From assembly GCA_035642535.1 (NCBI GenBank), contig DASQSE010000088.1, positions 1-64,000 of the forward strand: 64,000 nt of DNA. The letters are read 5' to 3'. The position numbers and the translations under genes were made by a program. Source of the DNA: Jatrophihabitans sp035642535 (GTDB lineage Bacteria; Actinomycetota; Actinomycetes; Mycobacteriales; Jatrophihabitantaceae). The notes beneath the pieces are model-generated. The model was not told the origin of the DNA. It saw only the letters and a list, made by a program, of their open reading frames with translations, and did not search any database. Of the stretch, positions 15,097 to 23,830 are shown one piece after another; positions within the stretch are counted from its first letter, which is position 1; each line of letters starts with the position of its first letter.

Positions 15097-16317
15097 TCAG
15101 CTCAGCCGCTCGACGATCATGGCCATGCCCTGGCCGCCGCCGACGCACATCGTCTCCAGCCCGATCTGCTTGTCGTGGAACTGCAGCGAGTTGAGCAGCG
15201 TGGAGGTGATGCGCGCGCCCGTCATCCCGAACGGGTGTCCGACGGCGATCGCGCCGCCGTTGACGTTGAGCCGGTCGAGGTCGATGCCGAGGTCGCGGTA
15301 GGACGGGATGACCTGCGCGGCGAACGCCTCGTTGATCTCGACCAGGTCGATGTCGCCGATCGACATGCCCGCGTTGGCCAGCGCGCGACGCGTCGCCTCG
15401 ACCGGCCCGTAGCCCATGGTCTCCGGCGACAGCGCGCTCACGCCGGTAGCCACGACTCGCGCCAGCGGGGTAGTGCCCAGCGCCGCGGCCTTCTCGTCGC
15501 TCATCACAACCACCGCCGCCGCTCCGTCGTTCAGCGGGCAGCAGTTGCCGGCGGTGACCCGCCCGTCCGGACGGAAGACAGGCTTCAATGCGGCGACCGC
15601 CTCGTACGTGACGCCCGGCCGCGGCCCGTCGTCCTTCGCGACCACCGTGCCGTCCGGCAGCGTCACCGGCGTGATGTCCTTCGCCCAGAACCCGTTCGCC
15701 AGTGCCGCTTCGGCGAGGTTCTGCGAGCGCACCCCGAAGTGGTCCATGTCCTCGCGCGTGATGCCCTTGTGCAGTGCAAGGTTCTCCGCGGTCTGCCCCA
15801 TCGCGATGTACATGTCGGGCAGCAGCCCGTCCTGGCGCGGGTCGTGCCACTCGGCTGCGCCGGACTCCGCAGCCTTCGCCGTCCGCGCCTCGGCCTCGGC
15901 GAACGCCTGATTGTGCGTGTTCGGCCAACTGTCCGCGCTGCCGTTGCCGAACCGGGAGACGGTCTCGACGCCGGCCGAGACGAATGCCGAGCCCTCGCCG
16001 GCCTTGATCGCATGAAACGCCATGCGGGTCGTCTGCAGCGAGGACGAGCAGTAGCGGTTGACGGTCGTGCCGGGCAGGAAGTCGTAGCCGAGTTCGACGG
16101 CCACCACCCGGGCGATGTTGTTGCCGGACTCGGCGGCCGGCTGCCCGCAACCCATCATCAGGTCGTCGAGGTCGTGCGGGTCGAGCGCGGGCACCTTGTC
16201 CAGCGCGGCGCGCACCATCTGGCCCGCGAGGTCGTCCGGCCGGATGCTGACCAGCGACCCCTTGCCCGCACGGCCGATGGGCGAGCGCGCGGTGGCGACG
16301 ATCACTGCTTCGGGCAT
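15097..16317 (-). CDS. Acetyl-CoA acetyltransferase (thiolase), FadA-type
   Basis: A 406-residue thiolase. The nucleophile is Cys90 in NRYCSSSLQ, with the active-site His in NGGAIAVGHPFGMTGAR and the second Cys in CVGGGQGMAM near the end. It catalyses thiolytic cleavage or condensation of 3-ketoacyl-CoA. ATG 16317 has AGGAGAAGGAG upstream. It follows the SGNH hydrolase by 16 bp on the same strand. The order SGNH hydrolase, thiolase, and a divergent cbs matches Mycobacterium tuberculosis Rv1075c, fadA3 and cbs. Chain-length preference is not evident. Confidence 0.94.
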   Translation of the reverse strand: MPEAVIVATARSPIGRAGKGSLVSIRPDDLAGQMVRAALDKVPALDPHDLDDLMMGCGQPAAESGNNIARVVAVELGYDFLPGTTVNRYCSSSLQTTRMAFHAIKAGEGSAFVSAGVETVSRFGNGSADSWPNTHNQAFAEAEARTAKAAESGAAEWHDPRQDGLLPDMYIAMGQTAENLALHKGITREDMDHFGVRSQNLAEAALANGFWAKDITPVTLPDGTVVAKDDGPRPGVTYEAVAALKPVFRPDGRVTAGNCCPLNDGAAAVVVMSDEKAAALGTTPLARVVATGVSALSPETMGYGPVEATRRALANAGMSIGDIDLVEINEAFAAQVIPSYRDLGIDLDRLNVNGGAIAVGHPFGMTGARITSTLLNSLQFHDKQIGLETMCVGGGQGMAMIVERLS

Positions 16318-16333
16318 GGACTGCTCCTTCTCC

Positions 16334-17356
16334 CTACGACGAGGTGCTGACGGGGACCGCTTCTTCCGGTGAGCGAGCTTGCGGGCGGCGCGGCAGCCGG
16401 CGGCGCAGCCTGGCGAACGGGCCGTGCCGCCCCTCGGCGCGGCCGAATCGCTCCGCGCCGACGACCTCCGAGCCCGGGTGCGCGACGGCCTGTGCGGCGG
16501 CCCGCTTGGCGGTCTTGACCCGGCGGGTCGTGAACGCGCTCGCCGAACGCGCGCGGGTCCGCAGCCCGAGCGCATGCAGGCATGACGGCAGCATCGCGCG
16601 TGCGGCCTCGGCGTAGCCCGCCGCAGACGGGTGGAACCGATCGTCGGAGAACAGATCGAGGCGGCTCATGAACATCGGCCCGCACAAGTCGCCGAGCGAC
16701 ACCGTCCGCCCTCCGGCGCGCACCACGGCGACCGTCTGCTCGCGTGCCATCCCGCGCGAGAGCCGGCGGGCGTAGGCGCGCAGCGGTTGGGCGAGTGGAC
16801 GGATGGTGCCGAGATCGGGGCAGGTGCCGACCACCACTTCGGCACCCATCGCGTGCAGCCTGCGCACCACGTCCTCGAGATACGCGACCGCGACAGGAGG
16901 CTTTGTCCGCGACGTGACGTCGTTCGCGCCGACGATGATCACCGCGAGGTCGAGCCGCTTGCCGCGCAGCTGCTCGAGTTGCTGCGGGACCTCGTTCGAC
17001 TCCGCGCCCACGACTGCGACGTTCGTGATGTGCACGGGCCGGCGCGCAGCCTCCGAGATGCCGATCGCCAGCTGGGCGCCCGGGGTGTCCCGGTCGCGGA
17101 AGACGCCGTAGCCGGCGGCGGTCGAGTCGCCGAGCATCGCGATCCGGATGGGCGGCCGCGCGCCGCTGACGCCGGCCGCCGTCCAGATCGTGTCGTCGTG
17201 CGCCGGCGGATCCTCCTGGGCCTTCGGGATACGGCGGTGGGCCAGCTTGATCTCGCCCCAGATGAGCCCTACGAGGGCAGCAGCGCTGGTCGCAGCGAGC
17301 CCACCCAGCCCGCCGCCGGCGAACAGGGCGATGCGGTGCCCCCGGCGCAGCTTCAC
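16334..17356 (-). CDS. SGNH/GDSL-family hydrolase, membrane-anchored or exported
   Basis: A 340-residue protein. N-terminal residues 7-32 (HRIALFAGGGLGGLAATSAA) are hydrophobic after KLRRGH, giving a signal or anchor. Catalytic blocks: GDSTAAGYG (block I Ser), GANDV (block III Asn) and DDRFHPSAAGY (block V Asp/His). The C-terminal about 70 residues are basic and low-complexity. It resembles Rv1075c-type esterases. GTG 17356 is chosen as start; no strong Shine-Dalgarno is visible. It is divergent from cbs across 63 bp and upstream of the thiolase. Substrate unknown. Confidence 0.88.
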   Translation of the reverse strand: MKLRRGHRIALFAGGGLGGLAATSAAALVGLIWGEIKLAHRRIPKAQEDPPAHDDTIWTAAGVSGARPPIRIAMLGDSTAAGYGVFRDRDTPGAQLAIGISEAARRPVHITNVAVVGAESNEVPQQLEQLRGKRLDLAVIIVGANDVTSRTKPPVAVAYLEDVVRRLHAMGAEVVVGTCPDLGTIRPLAQPLRAYARRLSRGMAREQTVAVVRAGGRTVSLGDLCGPMFMSRLDLFSDDRFHPSAAGYAEAARAMLPSCLHALGLRTRARSASAFTTRRVKTAKRAAAQAVAHPGSEVVGAERFGRAEGRHGPFARLRRRLPRRPQARSPEEAVPVSTSS

Positions 17357-17419
17357 TCTTTGCAGGGTAATGGGCGGGGGCTCGTGCCGAGGCGGGCCGG
17401 TAGGTGGCAACCTGTCGGC

Positions 17420-18793
17420 ATGCGCTACAGCAATTCGGTCGTCGAGCTGATCGGGAACACCCCGCTGGTCCGGCTGCGACGCGTGACAAGCCATCTCCCG
17501 CCCGCCCAGGCGCCGATGGTGCTGGCCAAGATCGAATACTTCAATCCGGGCGGCTCGGTGAAGGATCGCATCGCGGTCCGGATGATCGATGCCGCGGAGC
17601 AATCGGGCGAGCTCCGGCCGGGCGGGACGATCGTCGAACCGACATCCGGCAACACCGGCATCGGGCTGGCCATCGTCGCCCAGCAGCGCGGCTACCACTG
17701 TGTCTTCGTCTGCCCGGACAAAGTGAGCCAGGACAAGATCGACACGCTGCGTGCGTACGGCGCCGAGGTGCTCGTCTGCCCGACCGCGGTCGCGCCCGAG
17801 GATCCGCGCTCGTACTACTCGGTGTCGGATCGGTTGGCGCGAGAGCGGTCCGGCGCCTGGAAGCCCGACCAGTACTCGAACGTGAACAACCCGATCTCGC
17901 ATTACGAGACGACGGGTCCGGAGATCTGGGAACAGACAGAGGGGCGGGTCACCCACTTCGTCGCCGGCGTGGGCACCGGCGGAACGATCAGCGGCGTCGG
18001 CCGGTACCTGAAGGAGCAGGGGCCGGTGCGCATCGTCGGCGCCGATCCGGAGGGCTCGGTCTACTCCGGCGGGACGGGCCGTCCCTACCTCGTCGAGGGT
18101 GTCGGCGAGGACTTCTGGCCGACCGCCTACGACCGCAACGTCTGCGACGAGATCATCGCGGTGTCGGACGCGGACTCGTTCGCCATGACGCGCCGGCTCG
18201 CGCGCGAGGAGGGCCTGCTCGTCGGCGGGTCGTGCGGCATGGTCGTCGTGGCGGCGCTCGAGGTCGCCCGCTGCGGCGGTCCGGACGATGTCGTCGTGGT
18301 GCTGCTGCCCGACGGCGGCCGCGGCTATCTCTCGAAGATCTTCAACGACGCGTGGATGGCCGACTACGGCTTCCTGGTCAGCTCGACGGACGCGACCGTG
18401 GGCGACGTACTGCGCGAGAAGTCGGGCGCCACGCCGGCGCTCGTCCACGGTCACCCGAACGAGACCGTGCGCGAGGCGATCAACATCCTGCGCGAATACG
18501 GGGTCTCGCAGATGCCGATCGTCAAGGCCGAGCCGCCCATCACGGCGGGTGAGGTGGTCGGCTCGGTGTCGGAGCGCGCGCTGCTCGACGCGCTGTTCGC
18601 CGGTTCGGCAGCGCTGGCCGACGCGGTCGAGCGGCACATGTCCGACGCGCTGCCGATCATCGGCTCCGGCGAACCCGTGTCGGCGGCAGTCGCCGCGCTG
18701 AGCAAGGCCGACGCCCTACTCGTGCACGTCGACGGCAAGCCGGCCGGCGTCATCACCCGCCAGGACCTGCTCGGCCACCTGGCGCTCAGCTAG
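17420..18793 (+). CDS. cbs: Cystathionine beta-synthase
   Basis: A 457-residue PLP enzyme with a C-terminal pair of CBS domains. The N-terminal part has the PLP Lys48 in NPGGSVKDR, PTSGNTGIGLA and the phosphate loop GVGTGGTISG. The CBS domains run from about residue 335 (DATVGDVLREK) to the end (VITRQDLLGHLALS). It joins homocysteine and serine in transsulfuration. With the gamma-synthase/lyase-type gene at 21467 it forms the transsulfuration pair. No haem-binding N-terminus is present, as usual for bacteria. ATG 17420 is preceded by GGTGGCAACC only. The stop abuts the stop of the convergent kinase. Confidence 0.95.
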   Translation: MRYSNSVVELIGNTPLVRLRRVTSHLPPAQAPMVLAKIEYFNPGGSVKDRIAVRMIDAAEQSGELRPGGTIVEPTSGNTGIGLAIVAQQRGYHCVFVCPDKVSQDKIDTLRAYGAEVLVCPTAVAPEDPRSYYSVSDRLARERSGAWKPDQYSNVNNPISHYETTGPEIWEQTEGRVTHFVAGVGTGGTISGVGRYLKEQGPVRIVGADPEGSVYSGGTGRPYLVEGVGEDFWPTAYDRNVCDEIIAVSDADSFAMTRRLAREEGLLVGGSCGMVVVAALEVARCGGPDDVVVVLLPDGGRGYLSKIFNDAWMADYGFLVSSTDATVGDVLREKSGATPALVHGHPNETVREAINILREYGVSQMPIVKAEPPITAGEVVGSVSERALLDALFAGSAALADAVERHMSDALPIIGSGEPVSAAVAALSKADALLVHVDGKPAGVITRQDLLGHLALS

Positions 18794-20338
18794 TCAGCTC
18801 TCCGCGGCGATCTTGAGCACGCCGCCCTGGCGGACCAAGCGGAAGCGGGTGAACTGCGGGACGACCCGGCCGTCCTTGTAGTGATAGGTCAGCGTCGCCG
18901 AGGCGCTGTGCGGCGGCTGGCCCGAGGCATTGCTGACGTCGACGCGTTCGACGCTGCTCCAGTAACTGTCGTAGGTCTGCCGGCCCTGCGCCGTGGTCTG
19001 CTGGAAGTGCGGCGTCAGCAGGTTCCAACCGGCGTCGAGGTTGCTGGGCACCACATTGAAGTAGTTGACGATCGCCTGCGCGAGCTCCGCGCTGGTCGCT
19101 GCGCCATGCGGCTTCGGCGTGTGTTTCGGGGGAGTCGTCGGAGTCTGGGCCGTGGTCGATGGCGGAGCCGGACTGGACGACGACTGCTCGTGCGTCGACG
19201 GCGGATGGGAAGGCGGGGCCGACGGTGACGATGCCCGTGACTGCCTGGCTTGCGTCGGCCCGGTTGCCTGCTTGGGACTGCCGCCGTTCCCGCTGAGCAG
19301 AATCACAGCCACCACGGCACCCAGCGCGACGACGAGCAGTGCGGCCAGGATCGGCAGCCAGGATCGCCGCCGCCGCGGGCCGCCTTCGGCCGGCGGCGCC
19401 ACCGGGCCGCCCGTGAGCGGCGGCGCGGCGAGCACGCGCGTTCCGCCGGCCGGTGTAACCGGCGGGCTGGGTTGCTGCGTGATGATCTGCGTCGTCGCAC
19501 TTGCTTCGCCTTCGGGCATGAGCGGATGCAGTGCCGGCAGTGTGGTCGCGACGTCGACCATGGTGGGCCGGGTGTGTGGATCGGCGGCCATCATGTTCGT
19601 CAGCGTCGGCGTGAGCGGGCCGCCGCGGGTGGGCGGCTCCCACTGGCCGGATGTGACGCGGTGCAAGATGGCCATCGGATTCTCGTCGGTGCCGAACGGC
19701 GGCTTGCCCTCGACGGCCATGTACAGCGTCGCGCCGAGCGAATACACGTCGCTGTCGAAGTTCGAGCCGGCGCCGCGCGCAACCTCGGGCGCGAGGTAGG
19801 CAGGCGTGCCCGTCACCATTCCGGTCGACGTCAACGTGGCGTCGTCGAACGCGTGCGAGATTCCGAAGTCGGTGATCTTCGCCGAGCCGTCGTCGGCGAT
19901 CAGGACGTTGCCCGGCTTGACGTCGCGATGCACGATGCCGGCGCGGTGCGCCGCCGCCAGCGCCGCGGCCACCTGGGTGCCGATCCGTGCGACCTCCGCC
20001 GGCGGGAGCGGACCGCGCTCGGCCACAATTTCCTGCAGGCTGCGCGACGGGACGTACTCCATCACCAGGCACGGGCTGTCGCCGTCATCGACGACGTCGA
20101 AGACCTGCACCGCGTTCGGATGGTGCAGGCGCGCCGCGATCCGCGCCTCGCGCATCATGCGCTGCACGCCTACATCGCGTTCGGCCTTCGGCAGCCACGG
20201 TTGCAGATGCAGCTGCTTGACTGCCACCCGGCGTTGCAGCCGCTCGTCCCACGCCTGCCAGACGCTGCCCATGCCACCAGACGCGATTTTCCTGTCCAGC
20301 CGGTACCGCCCGCCGACGCGCGCATCGGCCCCCGCCAC
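18794..20338 (-). CDS. Membrane Ser/Thr protein kinase with extracellular C-terminal domain
   Basis: A 514-residue PknB-type kinase. Gly loop IASGGMGSVW (18-27), Lys41, HRDVKPGN from 137, DFG 157-159, Pro-rich linker, and one span at about 327-348 after PRRRRSW. The outer part has a Ser/Thr/Pro linker and then a compact about 100-residue domain (LAQAIVNYFNVVPSNLDAGW to end) with strands typical of NTF2-like/lumazine-binding-type folds. GTG 20338 is chosen because GGAG lies 6 nt upstream. Its stop directly abuts that of cbs. The upstream lipoprotein may be in the same unit. Confidence 0.92.
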   Translation of the reverse strand: MAGADARVGGRYRLDRKIASGGMGSVWQAWDERLQRRVAVKQLHLQPWLPKAERDVGVQRMMREARIAARLHHPNAVQVFDVVDDGDSPCLVMEYVPSRSLQEIVAERGPLPPAEVARIGTQVAAALAAAHRAGIVHRDVKPGNVLIADDGSAKITDFGISHAFDDATLTSTGMVTGTPAYLAPEVARGAGSNFDSDVYSLGATLYMAVEGKPPFGTDENPMAILHRVTSGQWEPPTRGGPLTPTLTNMMAADPHTRPTMVDVATTLPALHPLMPEGEASATTQIITQQPSPPVTPAGGTRVLAAPPLTGGPVAPPAEGGPRRRRSWLPILAALLVVALGAVVAVILLSGNGGSPKQATGPTQARQSRASSPSAPPSHPPSTHEQSSSSPAPPSTTAQTPTTPPKHTPKPHGAATSAELAQAIVNYFNVVPSNLDAGWNLLTPHFQQTTAQGRQTYDSYWSSVERVDVSNASGQPPHSASATLTYHYKDGRVVPQFTRFRLVRQGGVLKIAAES

Positions 20339-20478
20339 TGGCAACTCCTCACGTCTAGATTGCGGGCATCGGTCTCACACCGACCCTACCTACCGCAGAG
20401 TTGACCGGCCGCCGCCCGCGGTGGAGCTTCTATCCTGCCGAATCGGGGCCTGAGCGCGCGGTAAGTTCCGGCCGCGCC

Positions 20479-21393
20479 TCAGGTCGGGGTGACGACGGGG
20501 GTTATTATCCGGGCCAATCGCTGGACGAGATCGGCACCCGTGTCGTAGTCCGGATCGTGGCGGGTGAAGATCGCCATCAGCAGCCGTTGTCCGTGTACCC
20601 GCACGATGCCGAGGCTGTTGACGAGCCAGCGGCCGTCGTCATCTTCGCCCGGCCCGTTGTTGGTGACCTCCATCCAGCCGTTCTTGTTCGCGAACGTGGT
20701 GCCGCGATCGGCAACAACGCCGACGCCCCATCGCTGGTCGTCCTGCACGCTGCGCATGAGCCGCAGGACGAAGGACTTGGAGTGCGCGTTGAGCAGTCCA
20801 CCTGCGACGAGGTGTCGCAGCAACGTGATGCCGTCGCGCGCGTCCATCGTCGTGAGCGCGGGATCGGCGACCCCGATTCGCGTGTGCCGCAGCCCGAGCC
20901 GGTTGGCGGCGGCCGCGAGCCCGGGGCTGCCGCCGGCATCGAGGTACATCCGGTAGCCGGCCGCGTTGTCGCTCTGCTCGATCATCGCGGTGATGTCGGC
21001 CAGCTCGTACGAGCTGAACCAGGATGCTGTGCGCTGCCGCTCGAGCAGCATCGCCTCGAGGACGAACAGCTTGTAGACACTGCCGGTCCACATGCCGCGC
21101 CGCGCCCCCCAGCGGTAGGTCGCGTCATTGTGGAGGTTGACGACCTCGACCGAGATCGCGTGTTTCGGCAGCCGTCGCGCGATTGCCCTGAGCTTGTGGG
21201 TAGCCACGTGGCGTGGGTTCGGCGGTGGCCGCGTGGTGGTCGCGGACGGCACCGCGACCTGCGTCGTGGCGATCGAACTCGACTGCAGTGGGGTCTGTGT
21301 CGGCGTGGCGGTGGGTGCAGCGGCTTCACATGCGGCCGTCAGCGTCGCCAGGGCCAGCGCTGCTGCGAGCCCGCGCGACACACCCCTCGTCAT
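20479..21393 (-). CDS. Serine hydrolase lipoprotein, class A beta-lactamase-like
   Basis: A 304-residue predicted lipoprotein. The signal peptide ends in the lipobox LTAAC, followed by a long Thr/Pro linker. The hydrolase domain has SxxK as SVYK, an SxN-like SDN (IEQSDNAAGY) and KNG in place of KTG (FANKNGW). The fold is that of class A beta-lactamases, but the divergence suggests a non-lactamase cell-wall role like other actinobacterial members. It lies upstream of the Ser/Thr kinase on the same strand, so envelope sensing and modification may be linked. ATG 21391-21393; ribosome-binding site weak. Confidence 0.84.
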   Translation of the reverse strand: MTRGVSRGLAAALALATLTAACEAAAPTATPTQTPLQSSSIATTQVAVPSATTTRPPPNPRHVATHKLRAIARRLPKHAISVEVVNLHNDATYRWGARRGMWTGSVYKLFVLEAMLLERQRTASWFSSYELADITAMIEQSDNAAGYRMYLDAGGSPGLAAAANRLGLRHTRIGVADPALTTMDARDGITLLRHLVAGGLLNAHSKSFVLRLMRSVQDDQRWGVGVVADRGTTFANKNGWMEVTNNGPGEDDDGRWLVNSLGIVRVHGQRLLMAIFTRHDPDYDTGADLVQRLARIITPVVTPT

Positions 21394-21466
21394 ATCTGAT
21401 CAGACGCCTTTCGTGATCATTCCGTTGCACTGCTTCAAACGACGCGCCACTCGGTACGGTCGCACC

Positions 21467-22612
21467 ATGCAGCACGCACAGGGCTTCAACACGCGGGCGA
21501 TTCACGCAGGGCAGGAACCCGATCCGACTACCGGCGCGGTCAGCGTACCGATCTATGCGACGTCCACTTACAAGCAGGATGGCGTCGGTGGCCTGCGCCA
21601 CGGTTACGAATACAGCCGCAGCGCCAATCCGACCCGCACCGCGCTGGAGGACGCGCTGGCCGCGCTCGAGAGCGGAGCCCGCGGACTGGCCTTCGCCAGT
21701 GGCATGGCCGCCGAGGACACCCTGCTGCGGACGGTGTGCCGGCCCGGCGACCACCTGATCCTCCCGGACGACGCCTATGGCGGGACGTACCGGCTGATCG
21801 CGCGCGTGCTGGCGAACTGGGGGCTGGAGTACACGCCCGTCGCGATCGGCGACCTCGACGCGGTGCGGGCGGCCGTCCGGCCGAACACCGCAGTCCTGTG
21901 GTGCGAGACACCGACGAACCCGTTGCTGGGCATCGCCGACATCGCCGAGCTCGCCACGATCGCGCACGACTCGGGGGCGAAGTTCGTCGTCGACAACACC
22001 TTCGCCTCGCCCTACTTGCAGCAACCGCTCACCCTCGGCGCGGACGTCGTCGTCCACTCCACCACGAAGTACCTGGGTGGCCACTCCGACGTCGTCGGCG
22101 GCGCGCTGGTGTGCAGCGACGCCGAACTGGGCGAGCAACTGGCCTTCCACCAGAACGCGATGGGCGCGGTGTCCGGCCCGTTCGACGCGTGGCTGGTGCT
22201 GCGCGGTATCAAGACGCTTGGTGTGCGGATGGACCGGCACTGCGCGAACGCCGAACGCATCGTCGAGTTCCTGACGACGCATCCCGCAGTGAGCGAAGTC
22301 CTGTACCCGGGCATGCCGGAGCATCCCGGCCACGAGATCGCGGCGCGGCAGATGCGCGGCTTCGGCGGCATGGTCTCGTTCCGGCTGCGCGGCGGTGAGG
22401 AGCAGGCCCTGAAGGTGTGCGGGCTGACCTCGGTGTTCACGCTCGGCGAGTCACTGGGTGGCGTCGAGTCGCTGATCGAGCATCCGGCGCGGATGACGCA
22501 CGCCAGCGCCGCCGGCTCGCCGCTGGAGGTGCCGGCCGATCTCGTCCGGCTCTCGGTGGGCATCGAGGACGTCGAGGATCTGCTGGACGACCTCGCGTCC
22601 GCGTTGGCCTGA
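21467..22612 (+). CDS. metB: Cystathionine gamma-synthase/lyase
   Basis: A 381-residue Cys/Met-metabolism PLP enzyme. PLP Lys201 in VVHSTTKYLGGHSDV; SRSANPTRTALE, ASGMAA and ESLGGVESLIEHPARMTH are intact family blocks. Actinobacterial MetB proteins often act as cystathionine gamma-lyase too. With cbs they give reverse transsulfuration from homocysteine to cysteine. The ATG is at 21467; there is no strong Shine-Dalgarno. In Mycobacterium, cbs and metB are one gene apart; here a kinase and a lipoprotein gene separate them. acuC follows after 48 bp. Confidence 0.94.
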   Translation: MQHAQGFNTRAIHAGQEPDPTTGAVSVPIYATSTYKQDGVGGLRHGYEYSRSANPTRTALEDALAALESGARGLAFASGMAAEDTLLRTVCRPGDHLILPDDAYGGTYRLIARVLANWGLEYTPVAIGDLDAVRAAVRPNTAVLWCETPTNPLLGIADIAELATIAHDSGAKFVVDNTFASPYLQQPLTLGADVVVHSTTKYLGGHSDVVGGALVCSDAELGEQLAFHQNAMGAVSGPFDAWLVLRGIKTLGVRMDRHCANAERIVEFLTTHPAVSEVLYPGMPEHPGHEIAARQMRGFGGMVSFRLRGGEEQALKVCGLTSVFTLGESLGGVESLIEHPARMTHASAAGSPLEVPADLVRLSVGIEDVEDLLDDLASALA

Positions 22613-22660
22613 CGCCACGCGAGATGGGCGGCCGCCACTCGACGTAAGTACCGTCATGGA

Positions 22661-23830
22661 ATGGAGTGCCGGGCCGGGGCGATTTGGGACGAGCGTTACT
22701 TGCACTACGACTTCGGCGACCATCCGCTCAACCCGGTGCGCCTCGACCTGACGATCCGGTTGGCGCGCGAGCTCGGCGTGCTGGACCGGCTCGAGATCAC
22801 CGCGCCGGCCTCGGCCGACGAGCAGCAGTTGCTCACCGTCCACGATGCCGCCTATCTGGACGCAGTGCGTACCGCCAGCGACGACCCGTCCTTCGAAGGG
22901 TTCGGGCTCGGCACCAGCGACGATCCGGTGTTTCCAGGCATGTACGACGCCTCCGCCCTCGTGGCGGGCGGCTCGGCGCAGGCCGCGCTGCAGATGTGGC
23001 GCGGCGAGGTGGAGCATGCGGTCAACATCGCAGGCGGGCTGCATCACGCGATGCGCGGCTACGCCTCCGGCTTCTGCATCTTCAACGACGTAGTCCTCGC
23101 GATCCGGACGCTGCTCGCCGAGGGCGCGAAGAAGGTCGCCTACGTCGACATCGACGTCCACCACGGCGACGGCGTGCAGGCCGCGTTCTACGACGATCCG
23201 CGGGTGCTGACGATCAGCCTGCACCAGGATCCGCGCACGCTGTTCCCCGGCACCGGGATGCCGAGCGAGATCGGCGTCGGGGACGCGGAAGGCACCGCGG
23301 TCAACGTCGCGCTGCCGCCCGGCACCGGTGACAGCGGATGGCTGCGTGCGTTCCGCGCGATCGTGCCCGGCGTGGTGCGTGCCTTCGCACCGGACGTCCT
23401 CGTTACCCAATGTGGCTGCGACACACACCACGAGGATCCGCTGGCGAACATGGAGCTCACCGTCGACGGGCAACGCATCGCGATCGCCGAACTGCACGCG
23501 CTCGCGCACCGCGTCGCGGGCGGCAAATGGGTGGCGTTCGGCGGTGGCGGATACGGAGTGGTCCGCTGCGTGCCGCGTACCTGGACGCATCTGCTTGCCG
23601 AGGCCTCCGGCGCGCCGCTCGACCCGAGCACCGCGATCCCGCCGGGTTGGGTTGCGCATCTGCGCGACAGGATGCGCGGCGAGCCGCCCGCGACGATGGG
23701 CGAGCGGGTGGTGCCCGACGTGCGGCCCTGGGAGCCGGGCGGCGAGGGTTGGCTGGACGCGGCGATCGGCGCGACGCGGCGCGCGGTGTTCCCGCTGCTC
23801 GGCCTCGATCCGTACGACCCTCGTGACTGA
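22661..23830 (+). CDS. acuC: AcuC-type histone-deacetylase-family protein
   Basis: A 389-residue class I-like deacetylase. The tandem His pair is H128-H129 (GGLHHAM). The zinc ligands are D165 and H167 in YVDIDVHHGDG, plus the Asp of QCGCDTHHEDPL; the GGGGYG loop is present. AcuC deacetylates and reactivates AMP-forming acetyl-CoA synthetase. The next gene, a GNAT/acyl-CoA synthetase fusion, overlaps it by 8 bp, matching the acetylate/deacetylate pairing of acuA-acuC. No acs gene is in the window. The ATG at 22661 agrees with family N-termini (IWDERYLHYDFGDHPLNP). Confidence 0.93.
   Translation: MECRAGAIWDERYLHYDFGDHPLNPVRLDLTIRLARELGVLDRLEITAPASADEQQLLTVHDAAYLDAVRTASDDPSFEGFGLGTSDDPVFPGMYDASALVAGGSAQAALQMWRGEVEHAVNIAGGLHHAMRGYASGFCIFNDVVLAIRTLLAEGAKKVAYVDIDVHHGDGVQAAFYDDPRVLTISLHQDPRTLFPGTGMPSEIGVGDAEGTAVNVALPPGTGDSGWLRAFRAIVPGVVRAFAPDVLVTQCGCDTHHEDPLANMELTVDGQRIAIAELHALAHRVAGGKWVAFGGGGYGVVRCVPRTWTHLLAEASGAPLDPSTAIPPGWVAHLRDRMRGEPPATMGERVVPDVRPWEPGGEGWLDAAIGATRRAVFPLLGLDPYDPRD

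Noticed and set aside
17357..18637. Extension of the SGNH hydrolase frame far upstream (minus strand)
   Set aside because: It runs antisense through cbs. The hydrolase N-terminus with signal-like segment begins at GTG 17356, and nothing upstream resembles the family.
20479..21393. Antibiotic-resistance class A beta-lactamase
   Set aside because: SVYK is present but KTG is replaced by KNG, the protein is a lipoprotein with a long linker, and its neighbours are signalling genes. Resistance is not supported.
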